Counted from the first letter of the stretch, positions 11,790 to 24,480 are shown. The stretch is 64,000 nucleotides of DNA from Medicago truncatula (GCF_003473485.1 NC_053046.1:12596001-12660000), one strand, 5' to 3'. Notes: a model not told the origin generated them from the letters alone. Program-made: numbers and translations.

Positions 11790-11949
11790 TCACTTACCTG
11801 GATGGGGTCAATGGGTGATCAAGAAGGCCCATGGCCTAGGCAAGTGACCTCCATTGCACTTTGGAGGGGTGCTAGCCTAAGGTCTACCCCAAGTGGTGGA
11901 GCCTACATCATAATTTGTTGCCGTGGGGGTTTGCGTTCGCGCAGCCCCT
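11790..11949 (+). ncRNA. U1 spliceosomal snRNA
   Basis: A 160-nt RNA matching plant U1. The 5' end contains ACTTACCTG (11792-11800), complementary to the consensus 5' splice site. The U1-70K loop 'gatcaagaag' is at 11817-11826 and the U1A loop 'attgcact' at 11853-11860. The Sm-site core 'aatttgt' is at 11912-11918, and a full GC-rich stem-loop IV ('ggggtttgcgttcgcgcagc' region) ends at 11949. With the exact USE/TATA promoter this looks functional. One or two bases at the extreme 5' end (TC before ACTTACC rather than AT) differ from the usual plant sequence. The reading frame 11742-12011 through this gene is not a protein gene. Confidence 0.95.
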
Positions 11950-12639
11950 TCCAATTTAGTTATGAAAATATAAACTTGCCAAGACCTGATAACCGGATCA
12001 TAATCTGCTAATTGAAGATAATGCAAAGTAAACATCTCTGCAGTATTTATTAGAATTATTCTGTATTGCAGGCTGTTAGATAAGTGCAGGAGGATTTGTT
12101 AGGGAACATATTCATTAGAAACTACTTTTCCCATCTCTACTTTGAGTTTCCTATTTGAAAAGAGTTGTAAATCATATAAAAAATATCATTTAATTTTTGC
12201 AGGCGGATTATCATACACGAATTGTTTCTATTTCTATATCGCATAATGTTGCAAGAGGGATTGTATTACAATGTACTATGACAATCATTATGCAATAGTC
12301 TTGTAGAATTATAAAGGTATCTAGAAGTTTAAAATAGAATGTAATAGGAAAAAAGTGTGAATGGTTTATATAAAATGTAATTTGATTCGATATTAGTGTT
12401 GAATGTATACAGATTTTGAAGTCTATTGCAGAAGATCAAAGATTTAATACATTCCACCTTTAAAGTTTTCACTTGGACTTGTTTAAGACATGATAAACAA
12501 AGTCTTAATCTTATCAACTAAGATGCTACCAATTCTAAGTTTAAAGTTTAATGCAAAGAGTGACAAGTGGTGACTTAGCCGCAAATTTTCCTCGTCTTAC
12601 ATGTAATTCATAAACGCAAGTCATGTGTGCCATGCACAT

Positions 12640-13010
12640 ATCAAGAAACTTAGCTCGCTCCTCAGAATGAACAACAATGACATCGTCACCAGCCATTGGC
12701 AGCCCTCGAATCCCTTCAATCTCAACAGGCATTGCGGGAGTTGCTCGTTGAGTTAACCTCCCTGCTGCATCTTTAGTAGACCTTATTTTTCCCCACTGCG
12801 ATCCTTCAACCGCATGTTGTCCACAAACTACCTTCACTATTGTAGTCACCAATGGACCCCGTCCTTTGTCAAGTCTTGCTTCAACCACATATGCTTGAGC
12901 AGGACCATCAAATTGTGCTTTAAGATCCATCATATAAGCCTGAAGGAGTAAAGCTACCTCTAGGTTATCCGGTCCAGTCTTTTTAATCGCGGAAACTTCA
13001 ACGACCTGAA
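12640..13010 (-). pseudogene. Fragment of a mitochondrial translation initiation factor IF-2 gene
   Basis: On the reverse strand the frame reads 'VVEVSAIKKTGPDNLEVALL', then 'YMMDLKAQFDGPAQAYVVEA', 'RLDKGRGPL', 'MPVEIEGIRGLPMAGDDVIV' and 'VHSEERAKFL'. This is the segment linking the GTPase domain to domain II of the bacterial-type IF-2 used in plant mitochondria. The GTP-binding motifs and the C-terminal domain are absent on both sides. 'VVCGQHAVEG' shows a small deletion against the family pattern. The frame (12541-12933 from an internal Met) stays open but leaves the family near 12650. Probably a captured or processed fragment. Confidence 0.75.
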
Positions 13011-13570
13011 GTTTAATGAAGACTTAACTAAACTCATGGAAAAGTGCTCCCTCCCCATCTCACCAGTAGAAAAAGTCCAATGGTGTCTGACAGTAGAGTA
13101 TTGGATGGGTGCATTCAATTATAAACACGAGAAAGAAATAGAAAAATAAAATGAATACCGCTCAAACATCAAATTTTTAGAAGTTAAAAATTTGGAACTC
13201 TATATGTTGTTTTTAACTTGAAGTAGTGCTCCTTGACACTCACTTGCGGCAGTAGAAATTTTTATTTGATTGACCCTTTATACAAATTGGGAGCTACATA
13301 CAATGGCGTTTCCAGAATTTTCATTCAGGGGGTTCGAATTATTTTTGTTTCGATCCATCATCAAGTAAGCCACAATATGTTTCTAAGTACTGTCCTTGTT
13401 GGATCGTTGAATGAACCCTTACGGTTGTCTTTTATAAAAGACACTCATTGGATTGAGGAGTGTGACTGTAGTATATAAACTACTTTTAATGATTTCCAAA
13501 AAATATGAGATTTTAAGGTGTACCAATACATATACTTTTTATACTTACCAGAATTTAAATACTTGTATAT

Positions 13571-14170
13571 TTTCACTTCCCTTTTGCATGTAAACCCACG
13601 CAAGATTCCTTCTACGGATTTTAATACTCTTACAAACGTGTATATTTTTGTTTTTTCAAATCACATTTCATTGTTCAATGGTTTTTTAATGAGTAAGCAT
13701 TAGCTAAGTATTCATTGAATTTGTTTTCTTTTACAATAATTTTACAAATCAATTTGATCCTTCTAGAAGGCAAAACAACTTTTTGGTGTAGCCTAATTTC
13801 TTTCCAATTTTACCCTTATTTTTTAATGTAAATTTCCCATTTTACCCTTTAAACGTAAACAATAGTTAGTGGAACTTCTCTCATTTTATATTTTGTTGTA
13901 TGCATTTTTGTGTGGAAGAGTTTATCATTGGTCACATAATGAAGGAGAGAAGCCGCCTGCATTTGGGTACACTTTTGTCTTCTCTATTCTAATATAGTGT
14001 TTATAAATGACATACGTCAGCGCAGTAGAAAAAACGGACAGACGAGCACATGAGTACCCGTTTGGACGCTAGTTTTATTTAATGATAATTATTCTTTTCC
14101 CATTTTTGTTTTATAAATAAATGTTTCGTTACAATGACGCATTGCTTATATTGTTGAGATAACGACCAAT
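13571..14170. repeat. 600-bp direct repeat, copy 1
   Basis: It begins 'tttcacttcccttttgcatg' and ends 'gagataacgaccaat'. Copy 2 lies exactly 710 bases downstream, with roughly 90% identity by eye. No TG...CA ends, primer-binding site or coding region supports an LTR pair, so a tandem duplication is the simpler reading. Confidence 0.9.
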
Positions 14171-14280
14171 TCTAACCCAAATACAAAAACACTAAACTAA
14201 CCCTTTATGTGGGTCACATTCACACATAAAAAGGTAAACATTAAAAATTTAGTGTTCCCTTCTTTGAAATTCAACAAAAT

Positions 14281-14880
14281 TTTCACTTCCCTTTTGCATG
14301 TAAATCCACACAAGATTCATTCTACGGATTTTAATACTCTTACATACGTGTATATTTTTGTTTTTTGAAATCTCTTTTCATTGTTCAACGGTTTTTTGCT
14401 CAGTAAACATTAGCTAAGTATTCATTGAATTTGTTTTCTTTCTCAATAATTTTACAAATCAGTCCGATCCTTCTAGAAGGCAAAACAACTTTTTGGTGTA
14501 ACCTACTTTCTTTCCAATTTGACCCTTATTTTTTAATGTAAATTTCTCAGTTTACCCTTTAAACCTAAACAACAATTACCGGAACTTCTCTCATTATATA
14601 TTTTGTTGTATGCATTTTTGTGTGTAAGAGTTTATCCTTGGTCACATAATGAAGGAGGGAAGTCGCATGCATTTGGGTACACTTTTGTCTTCTCTATTCT
14701 AATATAATGTTTATAAATGACACACATCAGCGCAGTAGAAAAAACGGACAGACGAGCACAGGAGTGTCTGTTTGGACGCTAGTTTTATTTAACGATAATT
14801 ATTCTTTTTCCATTTTTGTTTTATAAATAAATGTTTCGTTACAATGACGTGTTGCTTATATCGTAGAGATAACGACCAAT
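14281..14880. repeat. 600-bp direct repeat, copy 2
   Basis: Second copy of the 13571-14170 unit, separated from it by a 110-base AT-rich spacer. Differences are scattered substitutions, with no large indels, so the offset stays at 710 from start to end. Neither copy has a sustained reading frame. Confidence 0.9.
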
Positions 14881-15850
14881 CAACTTATAAAGAGAAAGAG
14901 AAAATGTATAGATAATAATTAAAATTAAACAATCCTTTAAAAAAAATTAAATTAAATATCTTATTATGATATATCTTCTTACATTAAATATCTAATTATG
15001 ATATCCTTTTAAAAAAATTATTACCATACCAATTTATCATTATTTTAAGTAACAAGATCTGAAAATTCTAACAAATAACCATATATGAATTTTTAATTAA
15101 AATAGAAATAATTTATGAATTAACATACAATTTAAATATCAAATTAAAATTATAAAATGTGTATTCTAAAGGAGATATGAAAATCAGGGAAGAAAAAAAC
15201 TAATGTAAACAATCATAATTGTTATATCATTATAAATGTTTGAGGTTTTTTATAATTACTTCTAAAGTCACACATACAGTTGATTCTAATTTGCTAAAAG
15301 TGTAAAATTATTTGCTATCTTATTTCGCGCTCGTATGCGGGTTTGATGAGAAGTGTATGTGGTGTGCATATTTGCTTCAATTACTTTTAGACCACTTTTG
15401 TTATATTTGGACTGTATATATGTCTGTTTGGGCTGATTTTGTGGTTTGAGTGGATTAGGTTTATCAAACCTGCTAATTTTTGTGGAATTTTTCAAAGATT
15501 TATCAAATCATAAAATAATGAGAAATGCATGTATAGTTATTTTATAAAATTGTAAGATAATCTTTATATGAAAACAATAGTTAATTTTACGATTTATCAA
15601 TTGCATGGCCTGGTGATGGACGATTTGGCAAGTGCACCAAATCATAACAAATAATAAAGTAATAAGTTATCGTCTCTACATGAATTGTCGTTCAACTTAG
15701 CAATTAACAAAATTTATTTATGTAAAAAACTTCATCTCCTTTCAAGCTAAACATAAAGCACCCTCATGCATCATAAAGAGATTCCTCTTCTCTTTCTAAA
15801 AGTTGGTTATCTCAAGTCTCAACACGCTTCTTCTTGAAATTTGTGTCCAA
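14881..15850. other. AT-rich intergenic region
   Basis: Very AT-rich, with repeated 'attatgatat' stretches near 14960-15010. No gene, RNA or element end was recognised. Confidence 0.4.
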
Positions 15851-15859
15851 GAAGAACCG

Positions 15860-16065
15860 TTCTACAAATTTATCTTAAAGTTAATCCATATTTTAATGGT
15901 TCCACTTGATAAAGCCAACCGCCAATTTTTAGCTCTTCCAACTAGAGACATTGGAAAAAGTTGCAGTAGTGTCTTCTGATCCACTGTTATACCATCTGGG
16001 CAGCAATACTGACAAGTCTCATAGACTTGTTGGGGTCTTGTACTGGTCCTCCACCACATACATGT
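15860..16065 (-). mobile_element. Retrotransposon gag fragment
   Basis: The reverse-strand frame contains 'GITVDQKTLLQLFPMSLVGR' followed by 'AKNWRLALSSGTI', the core of the plant Ty3/gypsy Retrotrans_gag domain. Only about 65 residues remain. Further downstream on the same strand 'FLDTNFKKKRV' may continue it in another frame. No LTR adjoins. Confidence 0.6.
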
Positions 16066-16343
16066 TGTGCTTCAAACTTGTACAGTATAAAATGTTTTCC
16101 TCCTTCCAAAAAAGAGTATAAAATGTTTTCCAAAAACCAATAATTTTAGCGCAAAGTGGTTAACGAGTTTCATCAAGTACGAATTATTAAGGAGCAATTT
16201 ATTGATGAAATAATTTTTATTCAGACTTTATTTATTTTTCGCCCAAACTCCAGATTATCAGAGTCTCTTTTTCCAAAAATTGAAATATACACAAAAATAT
16301 GTTTCCCAAAAACATAAATACAAAAATATCATATAACATTCTT

Positions 16344-16345
<2 letters not shown>

Positions 16346-16395
<50 letters not shown>
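16346..16395. repeat. (AT)n microsatellite
   Basis: About 25 uninterrupted AT dinucleotides in an intergenic AT-rich stretch. Confidence 0.95.
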
Positions 16396-16400
<5 letters not shown>

Positions 16401-17812
16401 AAGAGACTAAAATGAAATATATTAACACAACAATGGTCTTCCTAGCACTAGGTGTGCTAAGGAAGAAACACCAAAGTCAACACAGTATTACATCAATAAT
16501 TACAAGGCCACAGCCAGCACCAAAAAACTGCATAGGAGACTACAGAGTTTATCATATGTCTAATAAAGTGAAAGAACTATTGAAAGGAATAGTAGCATAC
16601 TTCACCTTCAACCACTTATAAGTTAGCAGCTTAAACCTGTCCACCACCTGAACGATTGAACTATATATATAACATTGTTCTTCCATTAGTGGTTGTAGTC
16701 GCGTGTTTATTAACCGACGATCCTTTGCAGCTGAAATGCGATATTCATGTTATACGTTTTATCATTCTCCGTTACTTCACGTTACTACATATTTTCAATT
16801 AGTTTGATAATGACATGCACTAAAAAATTATTATTTTATCCAATTATATCATATTCACTATATGTGTGTATAATTTTCTTTTGCCTTGTGTTGCATACTT
16901 ACAAAACAATATTTTTTAATTTAGATAAAGATAACAAACTATAGAACAAAATGAAAAGACAACAAACCAAATGAAAACTACACAAACAAATAAAACGTGG
17001 TTGATTGGGGAAACCGAGCAACCATTTGGGTGTTTTTATATAGAATTAAAATTTTGATTGGAGGAAACATATCTCATGCAAAGTCAGATAAACCCACCAT
17101 CTTATATTATAAATTTACATAAACATATAGTATATCATAAACAATTAAACATAGTCTTTTTATATTGACTCACGTAACATTAATTTATGAAATAAAATAA
17201 ATGTGTATGATTGCGTAAAAAAAAAAGTGTATGGTTTTTATTCTTTTCAAAACATGCTGTTTTCCAATGAAAATGTTTTTAAAATTTTGCTCACTAATTC
17301 GTATTATAAAATATATTTTAAACTTTATTGTTATATCTTAATAATAAAAATATAAAGACTTCATATAATATATCTAAATTGTGAGAAATATGATTCATGA
17401 TCGAAGTTATATTTTTTTACACATGAGTGGCATCGCATTTTGAGTTTATCTCTAAATTCTAAAAGAAGCCCTCCATTTTTCAAAATAAAATTAAGAGTAT
17501 CGCAAGTTACAAGCATTTGCTTTCTTCAAAAAAAATTACAAACATTTGGATAAGATGACAACTATCTTTTTTCGAAACTCTCAATACTAAGATGGTTCTA
17601 GCCTTCTAGGATAACTATGTGCAAAGAGTGATATAGAATTTTTTTTGTTTGAAATCACTCATATGCATCATATTTTCTCTTCCAATATATATATTTCTTT
17701 GGATTTTTTAGGATATATATTTCTTAATATTTTTTTTAGGATAACATTGTTTTTTTCGTTATTTTCATGCGGCGTTTTATTTTCTTATTTTTCTGTAATG
17801 TTCGTTTGATTC
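16396..17812. other. AT-rich intergenic region, nothing recognised
   Basis: Short open frames (for example 16412-16621 and 16747-16944) have no recognisable motifs, and their composition matches the surrounding AT-rich DNA. Confidence 0.4.
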
Positions 17813-18966
17813 AAATTGATAGATCTAATAACAAATCTCTCTCTAGGAAAACAACTCCCATCTCTCTCTAACTTTTCCAACCTCTTCCGACAACCGACCT
17901 CCTTTCTCCCTTGCCAATCCAATTTTTTTTTCTTCTGCGATGTAGATCCACACAAGCGACGGTGTGTCCGGCCTTCACAGAGGTATCACCATCTTGTTTC
18001 CAGTTTGTGTTTCGTCGCTTCACTGTCTTTTGCTTGTTTCTTTCTGTCGCCGACCCTTAGATCCACCGTCGTCAGTTACGGTTCATGTTGACTGTGGTGG
18101 GTTCGTTTTGGTTTTGGTAGAGAAGGCAGAGGAAGTTGCGACGTAGCCAGTAGCTGGAATCTGTGTTTTCCATTTTGCTTTTCTGCTGCTTTTTCCTTTG
18201 TGATTTGTTTTTTAAGGTGCTGTGCGCAGGATCGTTTGTTATGGTGCTCAGTCATGGTTGTTCGGATTCCGGCAGCTGCATGTGTAGTGACATCTCTTTC
18301 CTCCACGATTAATCCTCCTTCGACGCTCTCCCGGATCGTTCGTCGTCATATGGATCGTGGTGGTTTTGGTTGTTCATGCCGGTGGTTGTGGCGAGCGCCG
18401 GTGGTCGGGTAGCTTCGTGTGTTTGGTTTGTGTTTTCTTCGTGCTTGTACAACAAAGGTTGCGGGGGGTTGCAGATCTGGAATTTTTGCAGTGGTTGTGT
18501 TTCATAAAACCCGAAAGGGTCTGGTTCGTTTAACCCGAAAGAGTCTGGTTTGATTAACCTGAAAGGGCCTGGTTTCTGACGTATTGAACTCATCCCTCGA
18601 TCTGAGTTTTTACGCGTTGTTTGTTCGAAAGAGCATTATATGCCTGTTGTTGATTCAGGGGGTTGTTGGTACTTGAATTGGTTCCATGTTGACGGCCAAT
18701 CCATCCGCCTAGGTTAAAACTCTATTGTTCTTTGTGAATGTCCAATTTTCACGTTTTTTTTTGTTACCTGGTTTCGCTGGGTTGTCCAAGTGATCTGTGT
18801 ATTTTTGTTAGGATAGATTAGAGTTGTACCACTTGGACAGTTTTATCACGTTGTATTTCCGTTTCGGTTATTCCTGGATCAGGTCCAATGTCCTCCAGTC
18901 TTTGAATCTGTTTGTTTTTATTTATTATATTTTCTTTTTGGTTTAAAAGAAAAAAATTGATAGATC
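17813..18966 (+). mobile_element. LINE-derived element without coding region, flanked by 13-bp target duplication
   Basis: The 13-mer 'aaattgatagatc' occurs at 17813-17825 and again at 18954-18966. Between them lies a 1.1-kb insert much richer in G+C than its surroundings. It starts with a pyrimidine-rich leader and ends in a T-rich tail plus 'gtttaaaagaaaaaa', as plant L1-type 3' ends do. No reverse transcriptase or endonuclease frame is present. The overlapping frames at 17816-18593 are low-complexity. The structure fits a non-LTR insert retaining a 5' UTR-like part and a 3' end but no ORFs. Confidence 0.65.
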
Positions 18967-19930
18967 AACTTCAATCTATAACAAATTCAATCAACAACTT
19001 TAGTGTCAAGTTAACAAATTATTTTAATTATTTTGATTGTAGCGTTTTTGTTGTTTGATGTTATTAATTTGAAGTGATGTTGAATCATTATTGTTTTTGA
19101 TGTACTCTATATCAATTTAGATGAATATTTTTTCTCGTAAAAACAAAAGGATGACTTTTTTTGAGGAAAGAAAAAAATGATAAACGTTCTTAATAGATTT
19201 AGCTTTTATTTTATTTTTTCTCTAAAAATCTTTTATTTTATTTTTTGGATATCCTTAACGAACAACTTTGATACCTTTGCGATCCTACCCTACCCAATCA
19301 ACATACCAACTTCTATAAATACTCAATTTAAAGTTAAAAAAATAATAACTTATTTATGGTATAAAAAATAATATCTACTACAAAACTTTTTATTGTTTCA
19401 TTCTCAACGATCTCTCTAATCAATTTATTAGTTACTTCCTCTTGTCAATTATAAATAAATTTATGTATCATATATGTGATCTAAAACATAGATCATATAT
19501 CTAAAAAATCAAAATTTGCTTATACAATAAAGAGAGTATCTTTTATCCGTTGCCATCTTATTCAAATGATATTAGGTAATATAATCTAAATCTTTAAAAA
19601 CTAAAATGAATAATAAAGTAATTTTAACAATTAAACACCTTCAAAATAAAAACATTTTTAAACATTACTTACTCATTTTTAATAATATACAAAAAAAAAA
19701 TCTCAAAAAAAATAATAAAATACAAAAATTTACTTTTTATGTTGATTGAACATATAACGTATCTAATATGTAATATAGATCAAATACATTCATTATTATT
19801 CCATTAATCTAAAAATTGAAATGTTGCATTAGATCGGATGAAATGAAAGTATTAAATAAAGACAATTTCTTTTCCAAAGAAACAACAAAAACATCCTTAA
19901 AACGTGTGAGCAGCATTGCAAATTTGCAAC
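18967..19930. other. AT-rich region upstream of the KMS-like gene
   Basis: No gene or element end is recognised; it holds the distal promoter of the downstream gene. Confidence 0.4.
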
Positions 19931-19933
19931 ACC

Positions 19934-19940
19934 TATAAAT
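19934..19940 (+). promoter_or_regulatory. TATA box of the KMS-like gene
   Basis: TATAAAT lies 155 bases before the ATG and is followed by a long CT/GA-rich leader (19965-20090), a common form of plant 5' UTR. Confidence 0.55.
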
Positions 19941-20094
19941 CCAAATCCAACCAAGAATTGAGGAATATTCTTTCTCTCTCGAAACAGAATTGTTCTCTTT
20001 TTCTCTCTCTTCTCTCTTCAACGCAGCGTAGATAAGGCAGAGAAGAGAAGAGAAAGAAACAGAGAAGAAAAACAACGACCCTTGCTTCAAAACA

Positions 20095-22836
20095 ATGGCA
20101 AAAAACGGCGACACCATTGAAATCATTAACGTAAACAAACCTATGCCTGTGCAATCCAAATTTCCGTTAAGCTTTTTTGAAACAACGGTGGCTTCAACGG
20201 TAGCTTTGGGCTTTATATTGGGTCTTCTTGGTGTTTATCTTACCATGCCAGATTCAGATTATAGCTTCCTTAAACTACCTCGTACCCTTCATGATCTTCA
20301 GCTTCTTAGGTAACCCTTTTCACCATTTTATATAAATTCGTGTTAAAAATTGAATATTGAGGTGAAAAAAAACCAAAAAAATGAACTATTTACATTTTTA
20401 TTTTAAATTTGGTTATTGTTGTTTGATAAATGTTTGATTGTTGTTGTTGTTGTTATTTGATATGCTGAATGAATCTGAATAAATAACGTAGTTTTGTGTT
20501 TAATTATGAATTTATGATGATTGGTTATAGTAGATCTGGAAAGGATATTGGTTGGTAAAGAGGTTCACCTTGTGGAGTTTAGAGTTGTTTGTTTGGTGTT
20601 AATTTGCTATCATAGGTTGTTGAATGTTATGCTTTGAAATTGAATCAAAGCAGATTCCAGCTATGAGAATGGTTTTTTCTTTATGAACTTTGTTCTTAGC
20701 ATTGACAATTATTCTTCTTAAATTGTGATATCCATTATTCTTCCTAGTGTTGTTAAATACATCCTCTGGTCATTGTTATAAACAAAAATTTCCTTTTTAG
20801 AATTGTTGAATTATAAACAAAAATTTCCTTTTCAGATTCATTTTATAACTGATGTATCCAGTCTATACTATAACCCAAATACATCAATTATTCATTGAAT
20901 TTGAAAATGGAATTTGACTTGTAAAACAAGGTGAATGTTTTCCATCAAGGAAAACACTGTATATATATTTGAACAAACCTCTATTTTCTGCCATTTGTGA
21001 TTGACAACATTGCATAAATCTGGTGTGGCATAGTCAAGTTACAAGTCCTCCAAAAAGAAGTTAAGAACCTCCAATGGTGTTCAACATTGGAGATGCTCTT
21101 AAATGTCCACTTTCTATTCTAGTGCTGTTATCGTTCCATTGTTTTTGACTTGTAATTTATTGGACAATATAACACAAGGTGAATGTTGTCCATCAAGGAA
21201 AGCACTTGCCATAGCATCCCAAAAACTATACCTCATGCATATTTATATTTGAACAGATGACTGATGTTTTGTAGTCACTTAGGGTGGTTAAATAGAACAG
21301 AAAAGAGACTCTAATGCAAAACCTTAAAATTCCTACCAGATAACTAAATGTTGGTATATTTTCTCAACAATTTGATCCACATCTGGAACAGGCATTAAAT
21401 GGTAGGATCAATCATGTTTTAGGACAGTTCATTGACTTTGCTTTTCATTTCATTTTGTGGAAACTTTGGCTCGTTTTTTTATGTTTGTGCTTCAGTAGAT
21501 GGGAAATGTTATGGATCCCGATGCAAAATGGGAAGTTGACATTAAAAATTATGCATTGTTTATATATCTTTTATTTATTTTTGTAGAGATAACCTTGAGA
21601 GCTATACAAGTGACTACACTGCACAAGTCTTGGTGGGATACTGCGTGGTTTATATTTTCATGCAGACTTTCATGATTCCAGGGACTGTGTTCATGTCATT
21701 GCTTGCCGGAGCACTCTTTGGTGTCTTTAAAGGTGTGGCTCTTGTTGTATTCACTGCCACAGCGGGAGCTTCTTCGTGTTTTTTCCTGTCAAAAATTATC
21801 GGACGACCCCTTCTCTTCTCTCTCTGGCCAGACAAGTTGAAGTTCTTCCAAACCCAGGTTCAGTTCAACTTCCAAGTTCCAGAATATTGGATTTAATAAA
21901 ATTCAATCTACACTTGGAAATAAATTTGAACTTTTTTATTTTCAGGTGGCTAAAAGAAGAAAGAGTTTGCTGAACTACATGCTTTTTCTGAGATTGACTC
22001 CGACTCTTCCCAACACGTTTATTAATTTTGCATCACCAATTGTGGATGTTCCCTATCATATTTTCTTCCTTGGAACTGTCATTGGACTCATACCTGCTGC
22101 TTATGTCACAGTCAGGGTATGTGGTTATCAAAATAACTATATTTTTGTGCTTTAGCTTTTATCAATTCTTGAATTGTTTAGAATACTGGAAATCTGAGTC
22201 AGCCACACTCAGTCAGTTGTGTCCATTAACTAAGTAGTGGTGACACTTATGGTGCACTAGTCTGAAAACTGATCCATAGTTTTAGGCGTTGGATTCATTT
22301 GTAAAAATAAATGCTCATGAAATAGTTAAAACAATGGATGTATTGGTACACCACTGGAAAATGTGTGCACCATGTCACCCAAAGTAATACTTCAATAAAG
22401 GCCGACCTAAGAGATTCGGAGGCCTAATTCAAACTTTGAGAGTATGGCCTTTCTGCCTACGTGTTTGACCTTTTCTCTTAATAGACCAATGTGTGCATTA
22501 GGTTTCATTTTGAAGGTGTGCCTGGTGTACGTGTCAGCGTGCTTCATAGGTGGTCTTTTTTATTTATCAACCCATAAGTTAGGGCTTTAGTTGTCTCGAC
22601 ATTGGGCCTGCCCTGACTCTGTTGTAAACTGAAATAACTTTCCTCTCCCCTTCTCTTTTCCTCTCCCATTGTGCTTGTGTTTGAGTTTTTTGTTTTGTTT
22701 TGTTCTACAGGCAGGGTTAGCTCTTGGAGAGCTACAATCTGTGGGAGATCTCTATGATTTCAACTCAATCGCTACATTATTCTTCATAGGCATTATTTCA
22801 GTTACACCAACACTAATGGGCAAGAGCGATTCATAA
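20095..22836 (+). CDS. VTT-domain (SNARE-associated) membrane protein, KMS/TMEM41-like
   Basis: Four exons: 20095-20309, 21587-21857, 21946-22116 and 22711-22836, all with GT-AG borders and matching phases, coding for 260 residues. An N-terminal membrane segment ('ASTVALGFILGLLGVYL', about residues 34-50) precedes the VTT/SNARE-associated domain. That domain shows 'FMIPGTVFMSLLAGALFG', a Gly/Ala-rich 'TATAGASSCFFLSKIIGR', the conserved 'LLNYMLFLRLTPTLPNTFIN' and 'IGLIPAAYVTVRAG'. These motifs match the Arabidopsis KMS1/KMS2 proteins and animal TMEM41B. The family acts in the ER and early secretory pathway, and TMEM41B has lipid scramblase activity; which of these roles this protein has is inference. 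The C-terminal 'MGKSDS' is short and charged. Intron 1 (1.28 kb) carries short internal duplications but no gene. Confidence 0.93.
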
Positions 22837-23149
22837 GAGTTCAGAAGCCACAAATCATGTTCATGGAAGGCCTTGTTCTCCTAACAGGCCAATACCAGCT
22901 CCAGTATGTGTACAGATCCTCAGAAAACTATTGCAACGTGGTTCTCCGCTATTGATTTCACTGCCAAGTGCTGCAGTAATTCAAGACAATCATATTATTG
23001 ACGCCGGTGGCAAGAAAGACGTTTGGAAGAATCAATCTTATGCACATTGTTCATAATCTGTTATGTAAAAAAATTACGGTTGTTGACTAGTAGTTCCGTT
23101 TATCACGTGTTTTTCCATTCACAATAATGTAGTTCATTCCATTAAAAAA

Positions 23150-24480
23150 AGTGTAGTTCATTCAAAGTGTTTTCCTGATATTTCCTATCTTTAGGATCCA
23201 TTTCAGTTGTACATTAAAATTTTATTGTACAAATGTCTTATTGCTGGGTGTTTCGTGTAAGAGAAAAGTAAGGGAAGGCTTTAAAGAAAAGTAATGGAAG
23301 GTTAGTGAAATTGATGTCTAAAGTTTCATTATTTATTCATTTGAATAGCTGAGGAAATAAAAAAAATAAAATAATAACGTAACTGAACTTTGTAAGTATT
23401 TAAATAAAGATGAGATGTTTTGATAGTTCATCTCTCTTTTATAACCTCACAAAAGTTCTGAAAGAAAGAAATCCAACCAACAAAAAAGCCTACCAACTTA
23501 CCTAAACATTTAATTTTGGGTTCGAATATATAATAAGTTGACGTTTCCTCACACTATGAGAAATAATTTTTATTTTTAGAGTGGTACTAAAATTAGTTGG
23601 TATCATTTAATTTTCATAATGTAATTTCAAAGCATTCACAAGGTGGGCGTTTCACCTAATTTTTTTTTTTTAAAACACCTATTAAACTGATTTTTTTTTT
23701 GAGGGAGCCTATTAAGCCTATTAAACTGATTTAAATAGACTATTTTTTTTTATATGGGAGAAATAGATACTTGAAATAAAAAATTAAAAAAAGTGTTTTT
23801 AAAATCAATATCATTAAATAAGATAAAGTTACTTTTATTTTAGGTCCTTAAAATCAAATAAAAGATGATGACATTTTTTTATCAATAGGGAATAACTTAT
23901 AACTGAATAAAAGATAAGATGATGACATTTTTTACTCCCTCCGTCCCTTTTTATAAGAGTATTTTACAAAAAAAATTGTCCCTAAATATAAGAACTACAA
24001 GTTGATACTATTATTAAAAAGAAATTAGAATGTTCACCCAAAATGCTTTTTTTTAGAGGACCAAAAGTGATTATCTAGAATTAAATATTTTATCTTTAAA
24101 CTTAACAGTATTACAACTTTGCTTAAAATATTCTCTATTCCTATTCTCTCCCATCTCCTCTATCTCAATATTTTCTTGAGTTTATTTTTCCCTATATCTC
24201 TCTCTTGCATTTGCAGTATAAAATAATGGCGATCAGCAGGTTCAATAATTTTTTTTTTTATAAATAAACCGAAGTTCAGGAGCAAAAGTTGATGGACCAT
24301 TCCAATTTCCAAGACAGAAATGCCACAATAAACCTTACCAAAATTCTATAATAGAAGAACTAACAACAATTTTTAGGAATATAATGTAAAAAAATTAAGT
24401 TACAAGAATTAATTTCCATCACTGTCTACTGCTTTTTAAACTGTTGACAATTGCACGTATAATTAAATTTCACTGGGAGT
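23150..24480. other. Intergenic region with a Stowaway-like end
   Basis: This separates the convergent KMS-like and RBM34-like genes. At 23936-23960 'ctccctccgtccctttttat' is the terminal motif of Stowaway (Tc1/mariner) MITEs. A matching inverted end was not found within 300 bases, so the element is truncated or rearranged. Confidence 0.45.

Larger units (their letters stand above)
11405..12604. repeat. Copy B of the duplicated snRNA segment
   Basis: Collinear with 8116-10308 but about 0.9 kb shorter, lacking the WRKY remnant. It carries the intact U1 gene. Homology to copy A stops near 12604, where the IF-2 fragment follows; copy A instead continues into U4. Confidence 0.75.

Noticed and set aside
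11742-12011. 89-residue forward frame
   Set aside because: It coincides with the U1 snRNA gene, whose RNA structure and promoter explain the sequence.
13571-14880. LTR pair of a miniature retrotransposon
   Set aside because: The repeats do not start TG or end CA, the 110-base interior has no primer-binding site or polypurine tract, and no target duplication was seen.
17816-18593. Several overlapping frames on both strands
   Set aside because: They lie in the GC-rich LINE-derived insert, have low-complexity Ser/Arg/Pro composition and share no motif.
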